Source of the DNA: Devosia naphthalenivorans
GTDB taxonomy: Bacteria > Pseudomonadota > Alphaproteobacteria > Rhizobiales > Devosiaceae
Direction: 5' to 3'
Assembly (NCBI RefSeq): GCF_003056355.1
Contig: NZ_PYVW01000004.1
Span: forward strand, 1 to 64,000
DNA length: 64,000 nt
Shown here piece by piece: positions 42,857 through 51,721 of this stretch (positions within the stretch are counted from its first letter, which is position 1; every line of letters begins with the position of its first letter). The position numbers and the translations under genes are program-made. Below the pieces are notes generated by a model, which had not been told where the DNA came from, did no database searches, and saw only the letters and a list, made by a program, of their open reading frames with translations.

Positions 42857-44448
42857 TCGGCGGCCTTTCTGTCGGTGACGCCGGCCATCATCAGGCCCAG
42901 TTCGCCTTCGGTGGCGGTGGCCGGGTCGGCCTCGCCCACGATCTGACCGTCGAACATCACGAGGATGCGGTCGGCGAGCGAGCGGATTTCGTCGAGCTCG
43001 ACGGAGACCAGAAGGATGGCCTTGCCGGCGTCGCGCATCTTGATGATCTGGTTGTGGATGAACTCGATGGCGCCGATGTCGACGCCGCGGGTCGGCTGAC
43101 CGACCACCAGCACGTCGGGATTGCGCTCCATCTCGCGCGCCAGCACGATCTTTTGCTGGTTGCCGCCGGAGAACAGTGAGCCCTTGAGATTGATGTCGGC
43201 GGGGCGGACATCGAAGGTCTTGATCCGTTCGGCGGCTTCGCGCTTGGCGGCGGCGATATCGAGCAGGGGGCCAGTGCCGTAGGTGGGCGTTTCGTGGTAG
43301 CCCAGAATGGAATTTTCCCATTCGGAGAAGCTGGTCACCAGCCCCATGCGCTGCCGGTCTTCGGGCACATGGGCAAGTCCCGCCGCGCGGGCGCGGGCAG
43401 CGCCATCGTCGCCCTTGAGCGAGAGCGGATTGCCGTTGAGCACAACGTTTCCGGACCTCTGGTCACGCATGCCAGTGACGGATTCGAGCAATTCGGATTG
43501 CCCATTGCCCGACACGCCGGCAATGCCGACGATTTCGCCGGCGCGCACGGAAAAGCTCACATCCTTGACGCGGACAATTCCCAGATCATCGGCGACGACG
43601 AGGTTCTGCACTTCGAGCAGGGTCTTGCCGGGATGGGCCTCGCCCTTATCAATGCGTAGCAGCACGCGGCGGCCGACCATGAGTTCGGCCAGCTGCTCCG
43701 GGCTGGTTTCGGCAGTCTTTACCGTGGCAACCATTTCGCCCTGGCGCATGACCGAGACATTGTCGGTGATAGCCATGATTTCGCGCAGCTTGTGGGTGAT
43801 CAGGATCACCGTCTTGCCCTGGGCGCGCAGGGTTTCAAGCACGCGGAACAGATCGTCGGCTTCCTTGGGCGTCAGAACGCCCGTGGGTTCATCCAAGATC
43901 AGCGTTTCGGCGCCGCGATACAGCGCCTTGAGAATTTCGACGCGCTGCTGCTGGCCAACGGAAATGTCCTCGACGATGGCGTCCGGATTGACCTCCAGGT
44001 CGTACTCGGTTTCCAGCCGATCAAGCTCCTTGCGAGCGCGATCGAGGCTGGGCTTGAGCAGGCCAGAATCTTCGGCGCCAAGGATGACGTTTTCGAGGAC
44101 CGAGAAATTGTCGACCAGCATGAAATGCTGGTGCACCATGCCGATGCCGAGCGCCAGCGCGTGGCGGCTGTCGGTGATGGCATGAACCTCGCCATTGACG
44201 CGGATAGTGCCGCTATCGGCGGTGTAGAAGCCATAGAGAATGGACATCAGCGTCGACTTGCCGGCGCCGTTCTCACCCACGATGCCGTGGATAGTGCCGC
44301 GCTCGATTTTGAGGTCGATGTCCTTGTTGGCGTGGACCGGGCCAAAGCGCTTGTTGATCTTTTCAAGCTCGATTGCCCAGCCAGAGGCCGGAACGCTTGC
44401 AGCGGCCGGTTGGGGCCGCTGCGGATCTTGTGGGTTAATCTCGCTCAT
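42853..44448 (-). CDS. Nucleoside ABC transporter tandem ATP-binding protein
   Basis: A 531-residue ATPase with two ABC domains in one chain (NupO/YufO and RbsA type). Domain 1 has Walker A GENGAGKSTLMS, signature ISVGQQQRVEILKAL and Walker B LILDEPTGVLTP. Domain 2 has the degenerate Walker A GVSGNGQSELLE and signature LFSGGNQQKIVLARE. It powers the two permeases downstream. The start at 44448 gives a normal family N-terminus, 14 bases before the BMP stop. Confidence 0.94.
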   Translation of the reverse strand: MSEINPQDPQRPQPAAASVPASGWAIELEKINKRFGPVHANKDIDLKIERGTIHGIVGENGAGKSTLMSILYGFYTADSGTIRVNGEVHAITDSRHALALGIGMVHQHFMLVDNFSVLENVILGAEDSGLLKPSLDRARKELDRLETEYDLEVNPDAIVEDISVGQQQRVEILKALYRGAETLILDEPTGVLTPKEADDLFRVLETLRAQGKTVILITHKLREIMAITDNVSVMRQGEMVATVKTAETSPEQLAELMVGRRVLLRIDKGEAHPGKTLLEVQNLVVADDLGIVRVKDVSFSVRAGEIVGIAGVSGNGQSELLESVTGMRDQRSGNVVLNGNPLSLKGDDGAARARAAGLAHVPEDRQRMGLVTSFSEWENSILGYHETPTYGTGPLLDIAAAKREAAERIKTFDVRPADINLKGSLFSGGNQQKIVLAREMERNPDVLVVGQPTRGVDIGAIEFIHNQIIKMRDAGKAILLVSVELDEIRSLADRILVMFDGQIVGEADPATATEGELGLMMAGVTDRKAAE

Positions 44449-44461
44449 CAACTGGCGCGTG

Positions 44462-45466
44462 TTACAGCGGGCAGCTGGTGTCGGTGGTGTAGTCGTGTAC
44501 CTCGATTTCACCGGCGATGATCTGGGCCTTGAGATCGTCAAGAACGGCGACGTCCTCGTCGGTGATCAGATCCTCGTTGTGCTCGTCCACGGCATAGCCG
44601 ACGAAGTCGCCTTCGAGGCCCAGAATGGTCAGGCCCGGGGTAAAGGTGGCGTCATCGCCAGCTTCGGTGAAAGCCTTGATCACGGCGTTGTCGACGCGCT
44701 TCAGCATCGAGGTGAGGACCGAACCGGGGTGCAGGTAGTTCTGGTTGCTGTCCACGCCGATCGAGTACTTGCCAAGGTCGGCCATGGTCTGCAGCACGCC
44801 CAGACCCGAGCCACCGGCGGCGGCAAAGATCACGTCGGCACCAGCGTCGGAGGCAGCGGTTGCCAATTCGCCCGCGGTGACCGGATCATTCCAGGCGGCC
44901 GGGGTGGTGCCGGTATAGTTTTCGATCAGGGTGATGTCCGGGTTCACCGACTTGGCGCCCTGGGCATAGCCGCAATAGAATTTGTGGATCAGCGGAACGT
45001 CCATGCCGCCAACGAAGCCGACAGTGCCGGTTTCGGACTTCCGGGCAGCCAGCGCGCCGACCAGGAACGAGCCGGTGTGCTCGTCGAACAGGATGGACTG
45101 CACGTTCGGCGCATCGACCACGGCGTCGATCACGACGAAATTGGTATCGGGGAATTCGGCAGCCAGCGGGCCAAGCACGGATTCCCACATGAAGCTCATG
45201 ACAACGATCGGGTTGGCACCCTGCGAGGCGAAGCGGCGGAGGGCCTGCTCGCGCTGGGCATCGTTCTGCAGCTCGAGCTCAACGTAGTTGCCGCCGGTAT
45301 CGGCCTTCCACTTTTCAGCGCCGTTATAGGCGGCTTCGTTGAACGATTTGTCGAACTTGCCACCCAGATCATAGATCAGCGCAGGATCGGCGAAGGCGGT
45401 ACCGGTCAGGACGGCGCTCAGCGCAACGCCACCAGCAATGACCTTGGTCAACTTTGAAAGTTTCAT
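44462..45466 (-). CDS. BMP family nucleoside-binding protein
   Basis: A 334-residue periplasmic binding protein of the Bmp/PnrA family, which bind purine and pyrimidine nucleosides. A signal peptide (about 1-26, ending GTAFA) is followed by the family start LIYDLGGKFDKSFNEAAYNG. Other blocks are VGFVGGMDVPLIHKFYCGYA and IFAAAGGSGLGVLQTM. There is no lipobox, unlike many BMP lipoproteins. It is the promoter-proximal gene of the nucleoside cluster; the ATG has GGGAGA eight bases upstream. The strong Shine-Dalgarno suits high expression of a binding protein. Confidence 0.94.
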   Translation of the reverse strand: MKLSKLTKVIAGGVALSAVLTGTAFADPALIYDLGGKFDKSFNEAAYNGAEKWKADTGGNYVELELQNDAQREQALRRFASQGANPIVVMSFMWESVLGPLAAEFPDTNFVVIDAVVDAPNVQSILFDEHTGSFLVGALAARKSETGTVGFVGGMDVPLIHKFYCGYAQGAKSVNPDITLIENYTGTTPAAWNDPVTAGELATAASDAGADVIFAAAGGSGLGVLQTMADLGKYSIGVDSNQNYLHPGSVLTSMLKRVDNAVIKAFTEAGDDATFTPGLTILGLEGDFVGYAVDEHNEDLITDEDVAVLDDLKAQIIAGEIEVHDYTTDTSCPL

Positions 45467-45649
45467 TGATTAGTCTCCCTGTATCGCACTTGAGCGAAGG
45501 CGTTAAAGCCAACGGTGCAACCTCCGTGCGCTAGCAAGGGATACAATCGTGCAAACGCGCCTCCTGCAAGAGGGAATCGCGCAAATTTTTCCGGTTGGTC
45601 AAAAATTGAGCATGATGCCCACAGCCTTGTTCAGAGGCGACGAGGGCCG

Positions 45650-45772
45650 CTACCAGAGCGCCAGAATGGAGCCGAACAGGCTCGCCAGATCAGTGTCGCC
45701 ATAAAGTACGGCAAGCACGGCCAGCGATGCAATGGCAAAAAGGGCAAGAGTGTCGCGCGTCTGAGTGGACAT
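45650..45772 (-). CDS. Possible small single-span membrane protein
   Basis: A 40-residue open frame, MSTQTRDTLALFAIASLAVL at its start, with one hydrophobic segment (about 9-25) and a hydrophobic C-terminus. No clear Shine-Dalgarno precedes the ATG, so it is uncertain. It is transcribed toward the nucleoside operon with about 180 bases between. The upstream sequence contains TTAACCCAACCCTAAC, one mismatch from the CtrA half-site spacing, on the minus strand. Confidence 0.4.
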   Translation of the reverse strand: MSTQTRDTLALFAIASLAVLAVLYGDTDLASLFGSILALW

Positions 45773-45886
45773 GGGATTTGTTTCAAATGGGCCAGATAGG
45801 GTTGGCGATTTGATAACCCATCGAACGGTGGCCGATTGTGATCCTTTCGGGGCAGACGCGGGCATGGTTAGGGTTGGGTTAACCGG

Positions 45887-46351
45887 CTACTCGGGCGGCA
45901 GCGGCGTGACCCCTGCCCCCATCGCCGCACCGAAGCGCTCGAAGAAGCCATCGATGATCCTCTGCGCGGAATTGCCGATCATGGCCTTGCCCAGCTTCAT
46001 GATCTGGCCTGAAGCGCCACCTTCGGCGGTGAAGACCAGAAGCGTATCTTCGCCCTGATCGGAAAGGACGATGTCGGCAGCGCCCTCGGCCAAACCCAGC
46101 AGTCCGCCCTTGCCGCGGCCGGACAGCGTATAGCGTTCGGCGGGTACGATGTTTTCGAGCAGGAGCTCACCCTTGAACACCGGCTTGGCCACGCCCAGGT
46201 TCACCTTGATTTCGAGATCAAGCGTCGTGTCGCTGGACCATGCAATGGTGTGACAACCCGGAATGGCGGCCTTGAGCACGGCCGTGTCGTTGAGCGCTGC
46301 CCAGACCGCAACGCGCGGTGCCGCGATAATGTAGCGTCCGCCAAAGTCCAT
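45887..46351 (-). CDS. CoxG/SRPBCC family protein
   Basis: A 154-residue START-like protein of the carbon monoxide dehydrogenase subunit G (CoxG) family, which in some systems anchors CODH-type enzymes to the membrane. Features are YIIAAPRVAVWAALNDTAVL, LKAAIPGCHTI (the family's PGC motif) and the GKGGLLGLAEGAADI block. No molybdenum hydroxylase genes are near, and the C-terminal membrane helix of long CoxG proteins is absent. Its role here is therefore unknown. Confidence 0.87.
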   Translation of the reverse strand: MDFGGRYIIAAPRVAVWAALNDTAVLKAAIPGCHTIAWSSDTTLDLEIKVNLGVAKPVFKGELLLENIVPAERYTLSGRGKGGLLGLAEGAADIVLSDQGEDTLLVFTAEGGASGQIMKLGKAMIGNSAQRIIDGFFERFGAAMGAGVTPLPPE

Positions 46352-46577
46352 CAGCAGGTCCCCTCCCCCAGCGCCCTATTGTGGCCGGAATGCCCCATGA
46401 AACAAATGCTTGTCACGCTTGGACGCCCCGCTCTTTACGTGCGGCTTTTTCGCACCAATATGGGCTAAATAGTTGGCCAGGCAGGCAGTTGCAATTGCCA
46501 CGAGCCGATCCAGCGTCAATCTAGAGCGCGTAGAGCGCAGGCAGCCAACCCGGCGCCAGATATGGGGAGCAAACCGA

Positions 46578-47804
46578 ATGGCCGATCAAGTGACCACCGC
46601 AGCAGCAGTCGAGGCAGCACCGGCGAGCACGGCGGCTGAGGGCCCCCTGCAGTATCTGGACAAGGCGGTGAACGCCATTCGCGATCTGGGCGTCTGGCCG
46701 GAGCAGCAGGGCGAGCAGCCGATCACGGGCCTTTTGAGCCAGATCACCGAACTTGACGAGACGCGGGTTATCCTGATCGGGCGGACGCTGAGCCAGGCCA
46801 GCGCCTTCAACGAAGTGGTGCGCGAGCAGATCGCCGCCATGAAGATTGGCGAACGCTACGAGGAAATCACCAAGGGATTCGATTCCATCCGCGACGATGC
46901 CAAGGGCATGGTGGATCAGCTGTCGGACAACAAGCTGGACCTGCTGGAGCGCGCCTCCAACGTGTGGATGAAGGTAAGCCGGGGCGATATCGCCACGCGC
47001 TTCAACAAGATCCGTGACACCTATCTTGCCGTCACCAAGGATACCAAGGACCAGATCGATCGCGAGCATACCATTCTCGAGGCCTATCGGGATTTCCGCG
47101 GGGCATTGAAGCAGGCTGAGGTGATGGCGCTTGAAGTGCTGGCCGTGGCCGAGCAGCGGCTCGCTGAGAGGAAGACCATCCTCGAAGGGGCATCGTCGGC
47201 GGTTGCGGGTTATGCCGGCACTGTCCCCGCCGACCGCGCCCGGCTCGAAATGGACCGGGACGAGAAGCTGCGCGACATGCAGAACGAAGAAAAGCGCTAC
47301 CAGATCGCCAAGGACCTCTCGGACAATCTCACCATTTCCTACAATACCTCCGAGGTGGTGATGGCGCGGCTGATGCAGACGACCAACGCCAAGGAGCGCG
47401 TTTATCAGCAATCCATTTCGTTCTTTTCCACCAACGAGACCGTGCTGACGGCGCTTTCGGCATCGTTCACCGGCATGTTCGGGTTGCATGAATCGACCGC
47501 GACGCTCAACGCCATGAAAGAAGGCATGAGCAAGAGCCTCGAAACGCTCAGCGAGATCGGCGACAAGGTGCAGGAAGAGGCGGTTCGGGCCGGATACGGC
47601 CCCACGGTTCGTGCCGATGCAGTCAAGAAGCTGGTGGATTCGGTCATCAACTTCCAGGAAAAGAGCCGCACCATCATCAACGAAATGCGCGTCGCCTCGA
47701 CCAAGAATTCGGCAGAAATTCGCGATGCGGTGGAAGACGGCAAGCGGCGCCTCGCGACCCTTGCGGCCGAGGGCAACGCATTGTTGCTCGAAACCAAGCA
47801 ATAG
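46578..47804 (+). CDS. Long helical cytoplasmic protein of unknown function (distantly TelA-like)
   Basis: A 408-residue almost entirely helical protein with no signal peptide or membrane segment. It has heptad-like stretches at about residues 55-150 and 200-260, a conserved-looking block LMQTTNAKERVYQQSISFFS and SINFQEKSRTIINEMR-like helices near the end. The layout recalls toxic-anion-resistance (TelA) proteins, but the match is too weak to assign it. The ATG at 46578 has GGGGAG eight bases upstream. It heads a three-gene unit, 29 bases before the DUF6384-like gene. Its partner genes suggest a membrane-associated assembly. Confidence 0.75.
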   Translation: MADQVTTAAAVEAAPASTAAEGPLQYLDKAVNAIRDLGVWPEQQGEQPITGLLSQITELDETRVILIGRTLSQASAFNEVVREQIAAMKIGERYEEITKGFDSIRDDAKGMVDQLSDNKLDLLERASNVWMKVSRGDIATRFNKIRDTYLAVTKDTKDQIDREHTILEAYRDFRGALKQAEVMALEVLAVAEQRLAERKTILEGASSAVAGYAGTVPADRARLEMDRDEKLRDMQNEEKRYQIAKDLSDNLTISYNTSEVVMARLMQTTNAKERVYQQSISFFSTNETVLTALSASFTGMFGLHESTATLNAMKEGMSKSLETLSEIGDKVQEEAVRAGYGPTVRADAVKKLVDSVINFQEKSRTIINEMRVASTKNSAEIRDAVEDGKRRLATLAAEGNALLLETKQ

Positions 47805-47833
47805 GGGAGCGGACCTGGGGGTGAACGCCATCA

Positions 47834-48772
47834 ATGAGTGACGTTACAGCGAAAACCGCTGCGCCTCTTGACGAAGTCATGCTGGCGATGGACGTGGTCG
47901 ATACGCTCCGCCATCGCCAGGATCTGGCGACCCGCGAACTGGCCGGGGTGACGCGCGAGCAGCAATTGATCGACAAGCTGCGCGACATCTATCACCAGCA
48001 GGGTATCGAGGTTCCCGACCATATTCTGAAGGAAGGCGTCGCGGCGCTGGCGGAAAGCCGCTTCGTGTATGACCCGCCCAAGCCCGGTTTCAGCACCACG
48101 CTGGCGCGGCTCTATGTCGGCCGCGGCCGCTGGGGCAAGCCAGTGCTCGCCGCTGGAGCGCTGCTGCTGGTGGTGCTCGTTGGCTATTTCGGCATCTACC
48201 AGCCTTATCAGGCGGCGCAGGCCGAACAGGCGCGCATCGAGCTTGCCGAGGGTCTGCCCGCGCAGATGGACGCGCTGTACCAGACCATATTCGAGGAAAC
48301 CAAGGTGCAGCAGGCCGTGCTGCAGGCGGAAACGCTGCGCCAGCGCGGCCATAGCCTGGCGGCAGAAGGCGACCGGGCCGGGGCCGCGCGTGCCGTGGCC
48401 GATCTGACGGCGCTGCGCGACCAGCTGCGGCAGGAATATGTGCTGCAGATCGTCAATCGTCCTGACGAGCAATCCGGCTTCTGGCGGTTCCCGGAGATCA
48501 ATACCGCTGCCACCAATTACTATCTGGTGGTGGAAGCGCTCGATGGCGACGGCAAGGCACTGAGCATGCCGATCCGCAACGAGGAAAGCGGAGAGACCGA
48601 AACCGTCAGCCAATGGGGCGTGCGGGTGCCTGAAAGTGTCTATGAAGCCATTGTCACCGACAAGCAGGATGACGGAATCATCCAGAACAATGAACTGGGC
48701 CGGAAATCGGACGGGTTCCTCGACGTCGAATATAATTTGCCCGTGCTCGGCGGCGCAGTAACGCGGTGGTAG
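47834..48772 (+). CDS. DUF6384-like single-span membrane protein
   Basis: A 312-residue protein that I place with DUF6384 by its N-terminal layout. Residues 1-95 are cytoplasmic and helical (LDEVMLAMDVVDTLRHRQDL and DKLRDIYHQQGIEVPDHIL). One membrane helix follows at about 105-125 (VLAAGALLLVVLVGYFGIY). The remainder is a coiled coil and then a beta-rich C-terminal domain (about 205-312) with WRFPEINTAATNYYLVVEAL. It is the middle gene of the three-gene cluster, four bases before the next start. Function unknown. Confidence 0.78.
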   Translation: MSDVTAKTAAPLDEVMLAMDVVDTLRHRQDLATRELAGVTREQQLIDKLRDIYHQQGIEVPDHILKEGVAALAESRFVYDPPKPGFSTTLARLYVGRGRWGKPVLAAGALLLVVLVGYFGIYQPYQAAQAEQARIELAEGLPAQMDALYQTIFEETKVQQAVLQAETLRQRGHSLAAEGDRAGAARAVADLTALRDQLRQEYVLQIVNRPDEQSGFWRFPEINTAATNYYLVVEALDGDGKALSMPIRNEESGETETVSQWGVRVPESVYEAIVTDKQDDGIIQNNELGRKSDGFLDVEYNLPVLGGAVTRW

Positions 48773-48776
48773 TTTC

Positions 48777-50315
48777 ATGAGCATCCGCGGACCCGAAGCC
48801 CTGGCCAGCCTCGATGAGGCCATGCGCGACATCAGGCGCGAGGAAGACGAAATCTCCAAGCGCCTCGCCCGCTCCGCCGAGAGGATCGCCAAGATCAAGG
48901 AGGGCGAGGCAGAGCTGTTTCGCCAACTGGCGCAACTGCGCCTCGATCCGGCAATCCAGAGCGAACTGGATGGCGCCATTTCCTCGGCCGAGCTCAAGGC
49001 TCGCGGCATGCTCAAGAACCATGCCGCGGAGATGAGCCAGGCCGAGAAGTCTGTCGCCGACAGCGATGGCGTTTTGGCACGCCTGACGGCCGAGCGTGCC
49101 GAGGCGTTGCGCGCCTATGAAGGACACCAGGGGGAACTGAAGGCCCTGGCGGCCAGGTTTGGCGACACCATCGCGCGCGATCCGCAGTTTGCCGCCAAGC
49201 GCCGTCAGGCCAATGAACTCGCGGAAATTGCTGCCCAGTCGATGCGTAAGACAGAGCAGGCGGAGGCCGACCAGCAAGACAAGGGCAAGCCCTACCGAGA
49301 CGATCCACTGTTCATGTATCTGTGGGAATCGGGCTATGGCACCGCCAGCTACCGCGCCAATAATCTGATCCGCTATTTCGATGGGCTGGTGGCCAATGTG
49401 GTCGGCTTCCAAAAGGCACGGCCCAATTTCACGATGCTGAACGAAATTCCGTTGCGCCTGAGGGAGCATGCGGAACGTCAAATCGAAATCGCCCAGGCAG
49501 CGGAAGCGGAAGTCGACGCCCTTGAAATGCAGGGCATCGACAATGCCGGCGGCAAGCCGCTGCGCGAGGCAATGGAAGCGGCACAGGCAAAGATCGACGC
49601 GCTGGATGCGCAGATCATTGCCGCCGAGGACCAGCGCGACGAGGCCACGAGGACCCTGGCGGAGTTTTCGCAAGGCGGCGATCCGGCCTTCGAGAGCGCG
49701 CTCGCCCAGCTGGCAACGGCCCTGGGCCGTGAGGACATCCAGACCCTGCTGGCAGAAGCACGCCGGACGCGAACCGCGCAGGACGATACCATCGTGGCGC
49801 AGATCGACGATGCGCGGGCGCGGGCCAAGGAAGAGGATGCCGAGACGCGCGAGCAGAAGGAGCGGCTCAAGACCCTTGCCGCCCGTCGCCGTGAACTCGA
49901 AGACATCCAATGGGAATTCAAGAAGCAGCGCTTCGATGACCCGCGCTCGACTTTCCGCGAGGAAAAGCTGGTGGGCGATTTGCTCAACGACTTTCTGCGC
50001 GGCGGCATTTCCGCGGCGTCCTATTGGGATCAATGGCAGCGCAGCCAAAACTGGAGCGCCGGCACATCGGACTGGGGCGGCGGGGTCGGGCTGCCCAATA
50101 ATGGGCGGCAGTCGAACTCGCCATGGGGCGATGGCGGCGGCACGTTCAAGTGGCCCGACAGCAGCTTCGGCGGAAACTCCGGCAAGCGCCCGCGCAGCGG
50201 CGGTGGCTTCGGTGGCGGCTGGGGCGGGCGACCCTCCGGCGGTGGCGGCTTTTCGCGGCCTCGCACGGGCGGCGGCAAGAAATCGGGTGGCTTCAAGACG
50301 GGCGGCGGGTTCTAG
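48777..50315 (+). CDS. Coiled-coil protein with Gly-rich C-terminal tail
   Basis: A 512-residue protein. Coiled-coil helices cover about residues 8-150 and 235-400 (ESALAQLATALGREDIQTLL, AKEEDAETREQKERLKTL). A conserved-looking stretch DDPLFMYLWESGYGTASYRA lies near 175-195. The last about 85 residues are very rich in Gly, Ser, Arg and Trp (GGGFGGGWGGRPSGGGGF), resembling an unstructured scaffold or RNA-binding tail. There is no signal peptide or membrane helix. It follows the DUF6384-like gene after four bases. Function unknown. Confidence 0.78.
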   Translation: MSIRGPEALASLDEAMRDIRREEDEISKRLARSAERIAKIKEGEAELFRQLAQLRLDPAIQSELDGAISSAELKARGMLKNHAAEMSQAEKSVADSDGVLARLTAERAEALRAYEGHQGELKALAARFGDTIARDPQFAAKRRQANELAEIAAQSMRKTEQAEADQQDKGKPYRDDPLFMYLWESGYGTASYRANNLIRYFDGLVANVVGFQKARPNFTMLNEIPLRLREHAERQIEIAQAAEAEVDALEMQGIDNAGGKPLREAMEAAQAKIDALDAQIIAAEDQRDEATRTLAEFSQGGDPAFESALAQLATALGREDIQTLLAEARRTRTAQDDTIVAQIDDARARAKEEDAETREQKERLKTLAARRRELEDIQWEFKKQRFDDPRSTFREEKLVGDLLNDFLRGGISAASYWDQWQRSQNWSAGTSDWGGGVGLPNNGRQSNSPWGDGGGTFKWPDSSFGGNSGKRPRSGGGFGGGWGGRPSGGGGFSRPRTGGGKKSGGFKTGGGF

Positions 50316-50374
50316 TCCCTTCACCGCGCCTGTTTGCATCGGCTATTCCGGGCACTCGCAAAGGCAACAGAGTG

Positions 50375-50395
50375 CCCTCGGGTCAGACCCGAGGG
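50375..50395. repeat. Stem-loop CCCTCGGGT/ACCCGAGGG
   Basis: A 9-bp stem (CCCTCGGGT with ACCCGAGGG) and a three-base loop, 60 bases after the three-gene cluster. No T-run follows, so it is not a classical terminator. It resembles short intergenic palindromes common in alphaproteobacteria. Confidence 0.7.
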
Positions 50396-50444
50396 TTCCG
50401 ATCGTAGCTGGGCGGCCGGCGCGCATGCCGGCCGTTCAGACACT

Positions 50445-51197
50445 TCAGGCCGGGTTGATGAACCCGAATACCGCAGCGCCATTGCCGCTTTGTTCGGCGA
50501 AACGCTGGCGGTGGACGCGCTGCACGAGGACTTCGCCATTCTCCGGGCTTCCGGCCAGCAATTGCATGGTTTCGGCGATATAGGCGTCGAGCGGCATGGC
50601 GTTGGGGTCATTGGCCTGTTGCTCACCCTGCAGAGTGGTCTGCACGTAAGGCGGGGCGATTTCGATGACGTCGACGGCGGTATTGCGCAGCTGATAGCGC
50701 AGGGACTGCGTGTAGGAATGAATTGCGGCCTTGGTGGCGCTGTAGGTGGGCGTCGAGGCCTTGGGCACGAAGGCGAGGCCCGAAGACACCGTCATGATTG
50801 TGGCACGAGCCTGTTGCAGCAGGTGCGGGATCAGCGCGGCCGTTAGCCGGATCGGGCCCAGCAAATTGGTTGCGATGGTTGCCTCGGCGGTGTCGAGATA
50901 GTCGGGCGCGGCCAGGACATCCTCGTCCGCCATGATGCCGGCATTGTTGATGACGGCATTCAGCGCGGGATAGCGCTCGATCACCTCTGCGGCGAACCGC
51001 ACGATATCGTCCTTGTCGGTCATATCGACCGTCAACGAGACCATGCCCGGATTGGCGGCAGTGACCTCATCCAGTGCCGCCTTGCGCCGGCCGGAGATGA
51101 TCACCTGATTGCCCGCGTTGTGGAAGGCTTCGGCGAGGCCGCGGCCGATGCCGGAGCCGCCGCCAGTGATGAGAATGGTGTTGCCTGTGGTCTGCAT
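50445..51197 (-). CDS. SDR family oxidoreductase (DltE-like)
   Basis: A 250-residue short-chain dehydrogenase/reductase of the classical type. The cofactor motif is ITGGGSGIGRGLAEAF (TGxxxGxG), NNAGIMADE is the structural Asn-Asn-Ala-Gly, and the active site has Ser in MTVSSGLAF and YSATKAAIH (YxxxK). Arg in SGRRKAALDE suggests NADP preference. The substrate is unknown. It is divergent from an HxlR regulator with about 100 bases between starts, so it is probably that regulator's target. The ATG has AAGGAG seven bases upstream. Confidence 0.92.
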   Translation of the reverse strand: MQTTGNTILITGGGSGIGRGLAEAFHNAGNQVIISGRRKAALDEVTAANPGMVSLTVDMTDKDDIVRFAAEVIERYPALNAVINNAGIMADEDVLAAPDYLDTAEATIATNLLGPIRLTAALIPHLLQQARATIMTVSSGLAFVPKASTPTYSATKAAIHSYTQSLRYQLRNTAVDVIEIAPPYVQTTLQGEQQANDPNAMPLDAYIAETMQLLAGSPENGEVLVQRVHRQRFAEQSGNGAAVFGFINPA

Positions 51198-51298
51198 CGA
51201 ACTTCTCCTTGTTCTTGATGTGGGAGAAGTTAAGCGTCATACTCTCCATTCGGAAGTAGGCGCTCTAGAGTTCGATACATACCCAAAGGAGAGTGAAG

Positions 51299-51721
51299 GT
51301 GGCACAAGGCTCGGCGGCTCACAATATCTTCGACTGGACCGATCGCATTCCCGAGGGTCCACTGGATCCAGTGCTGCAAGCGCTGGTGCGGGACATCATC
51401 GGCAAGGTGGCCGACAAATGGACCATGCTGATCCTGGAAGCGCTGGAGGAGCATGGCACGTTGCGCTTCACCGATGTCGGCCGCAAGGTCGGCGACATCA
51501 GCCAGAAGATGCTGACCAAGACCCTGCGGCAGATGGAGGCCGACGGGCTGGTGGAACGCACCGTGCATCCGGTGATCCCGCCGCATGTCGATTACCAGCT
51601 GACCGAGATGGGCCGCAGCCTGGGCGGCGCGTTCTGTGGCGTGTGGCTATGGGCAGAGGCGCACCACGACCAGATCGAAGCGAGCCGAAAGGCGTTTGCG
51701 GCGCGACAGGCGGAAGGCTAG
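51299..51721 (+). CDS. HxlR family transcriptional regulator
   Basis: A 140-residue winged-helix regulator of the HxlR type, often responding to quinones or reactive electrophiles. The domain begins at about residue 25 with VRDIIGKVADKWTMLILEAL and continues to ISQKMLTKTLRQMEADGLVE and HVDYQLTEMGRSL. The single Cys is in GAFCGVWLW rather than at the N-terminus used by redox sensors such as YodB. The GTG start at 51299 has AGGAG seven bases upstream. It is divergent from the SDR gene and overlaps the convergent VOC gene by four bases. Confidence 0.9.
   Translation: MAQGSAAHNIFDWTDRIPEGPLDPVLQALVRDIIGKVADKWTMLILEALEEHGTLRFTDVGRKVGDISQKMLTKTLRQMEADGLVERTVHPVIPPHVDYQLTEMGRSLGGAFCGVWLWAEAHHDQIEASRKAFAARQAEG

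Noticed and set aside
45467..45649. Possible purine riboswitch ahead of the nucleoside importer
   Set aside because: I could not find the conserved three-way junction and loop sequences; this class is also rare in Proteobacteria.
45887..46351. Part of a carbon monoxide dehydrogenase operon
   Set aside because: No cox/cut molybdenum hydroxylase genes are within the window.
46578..47804. Assignment as TelA tellurite-resistance protein
   Set aside because: The resemblance is limited to helical layout; no TelA signature or ter genes are present, so it is left unassigned.
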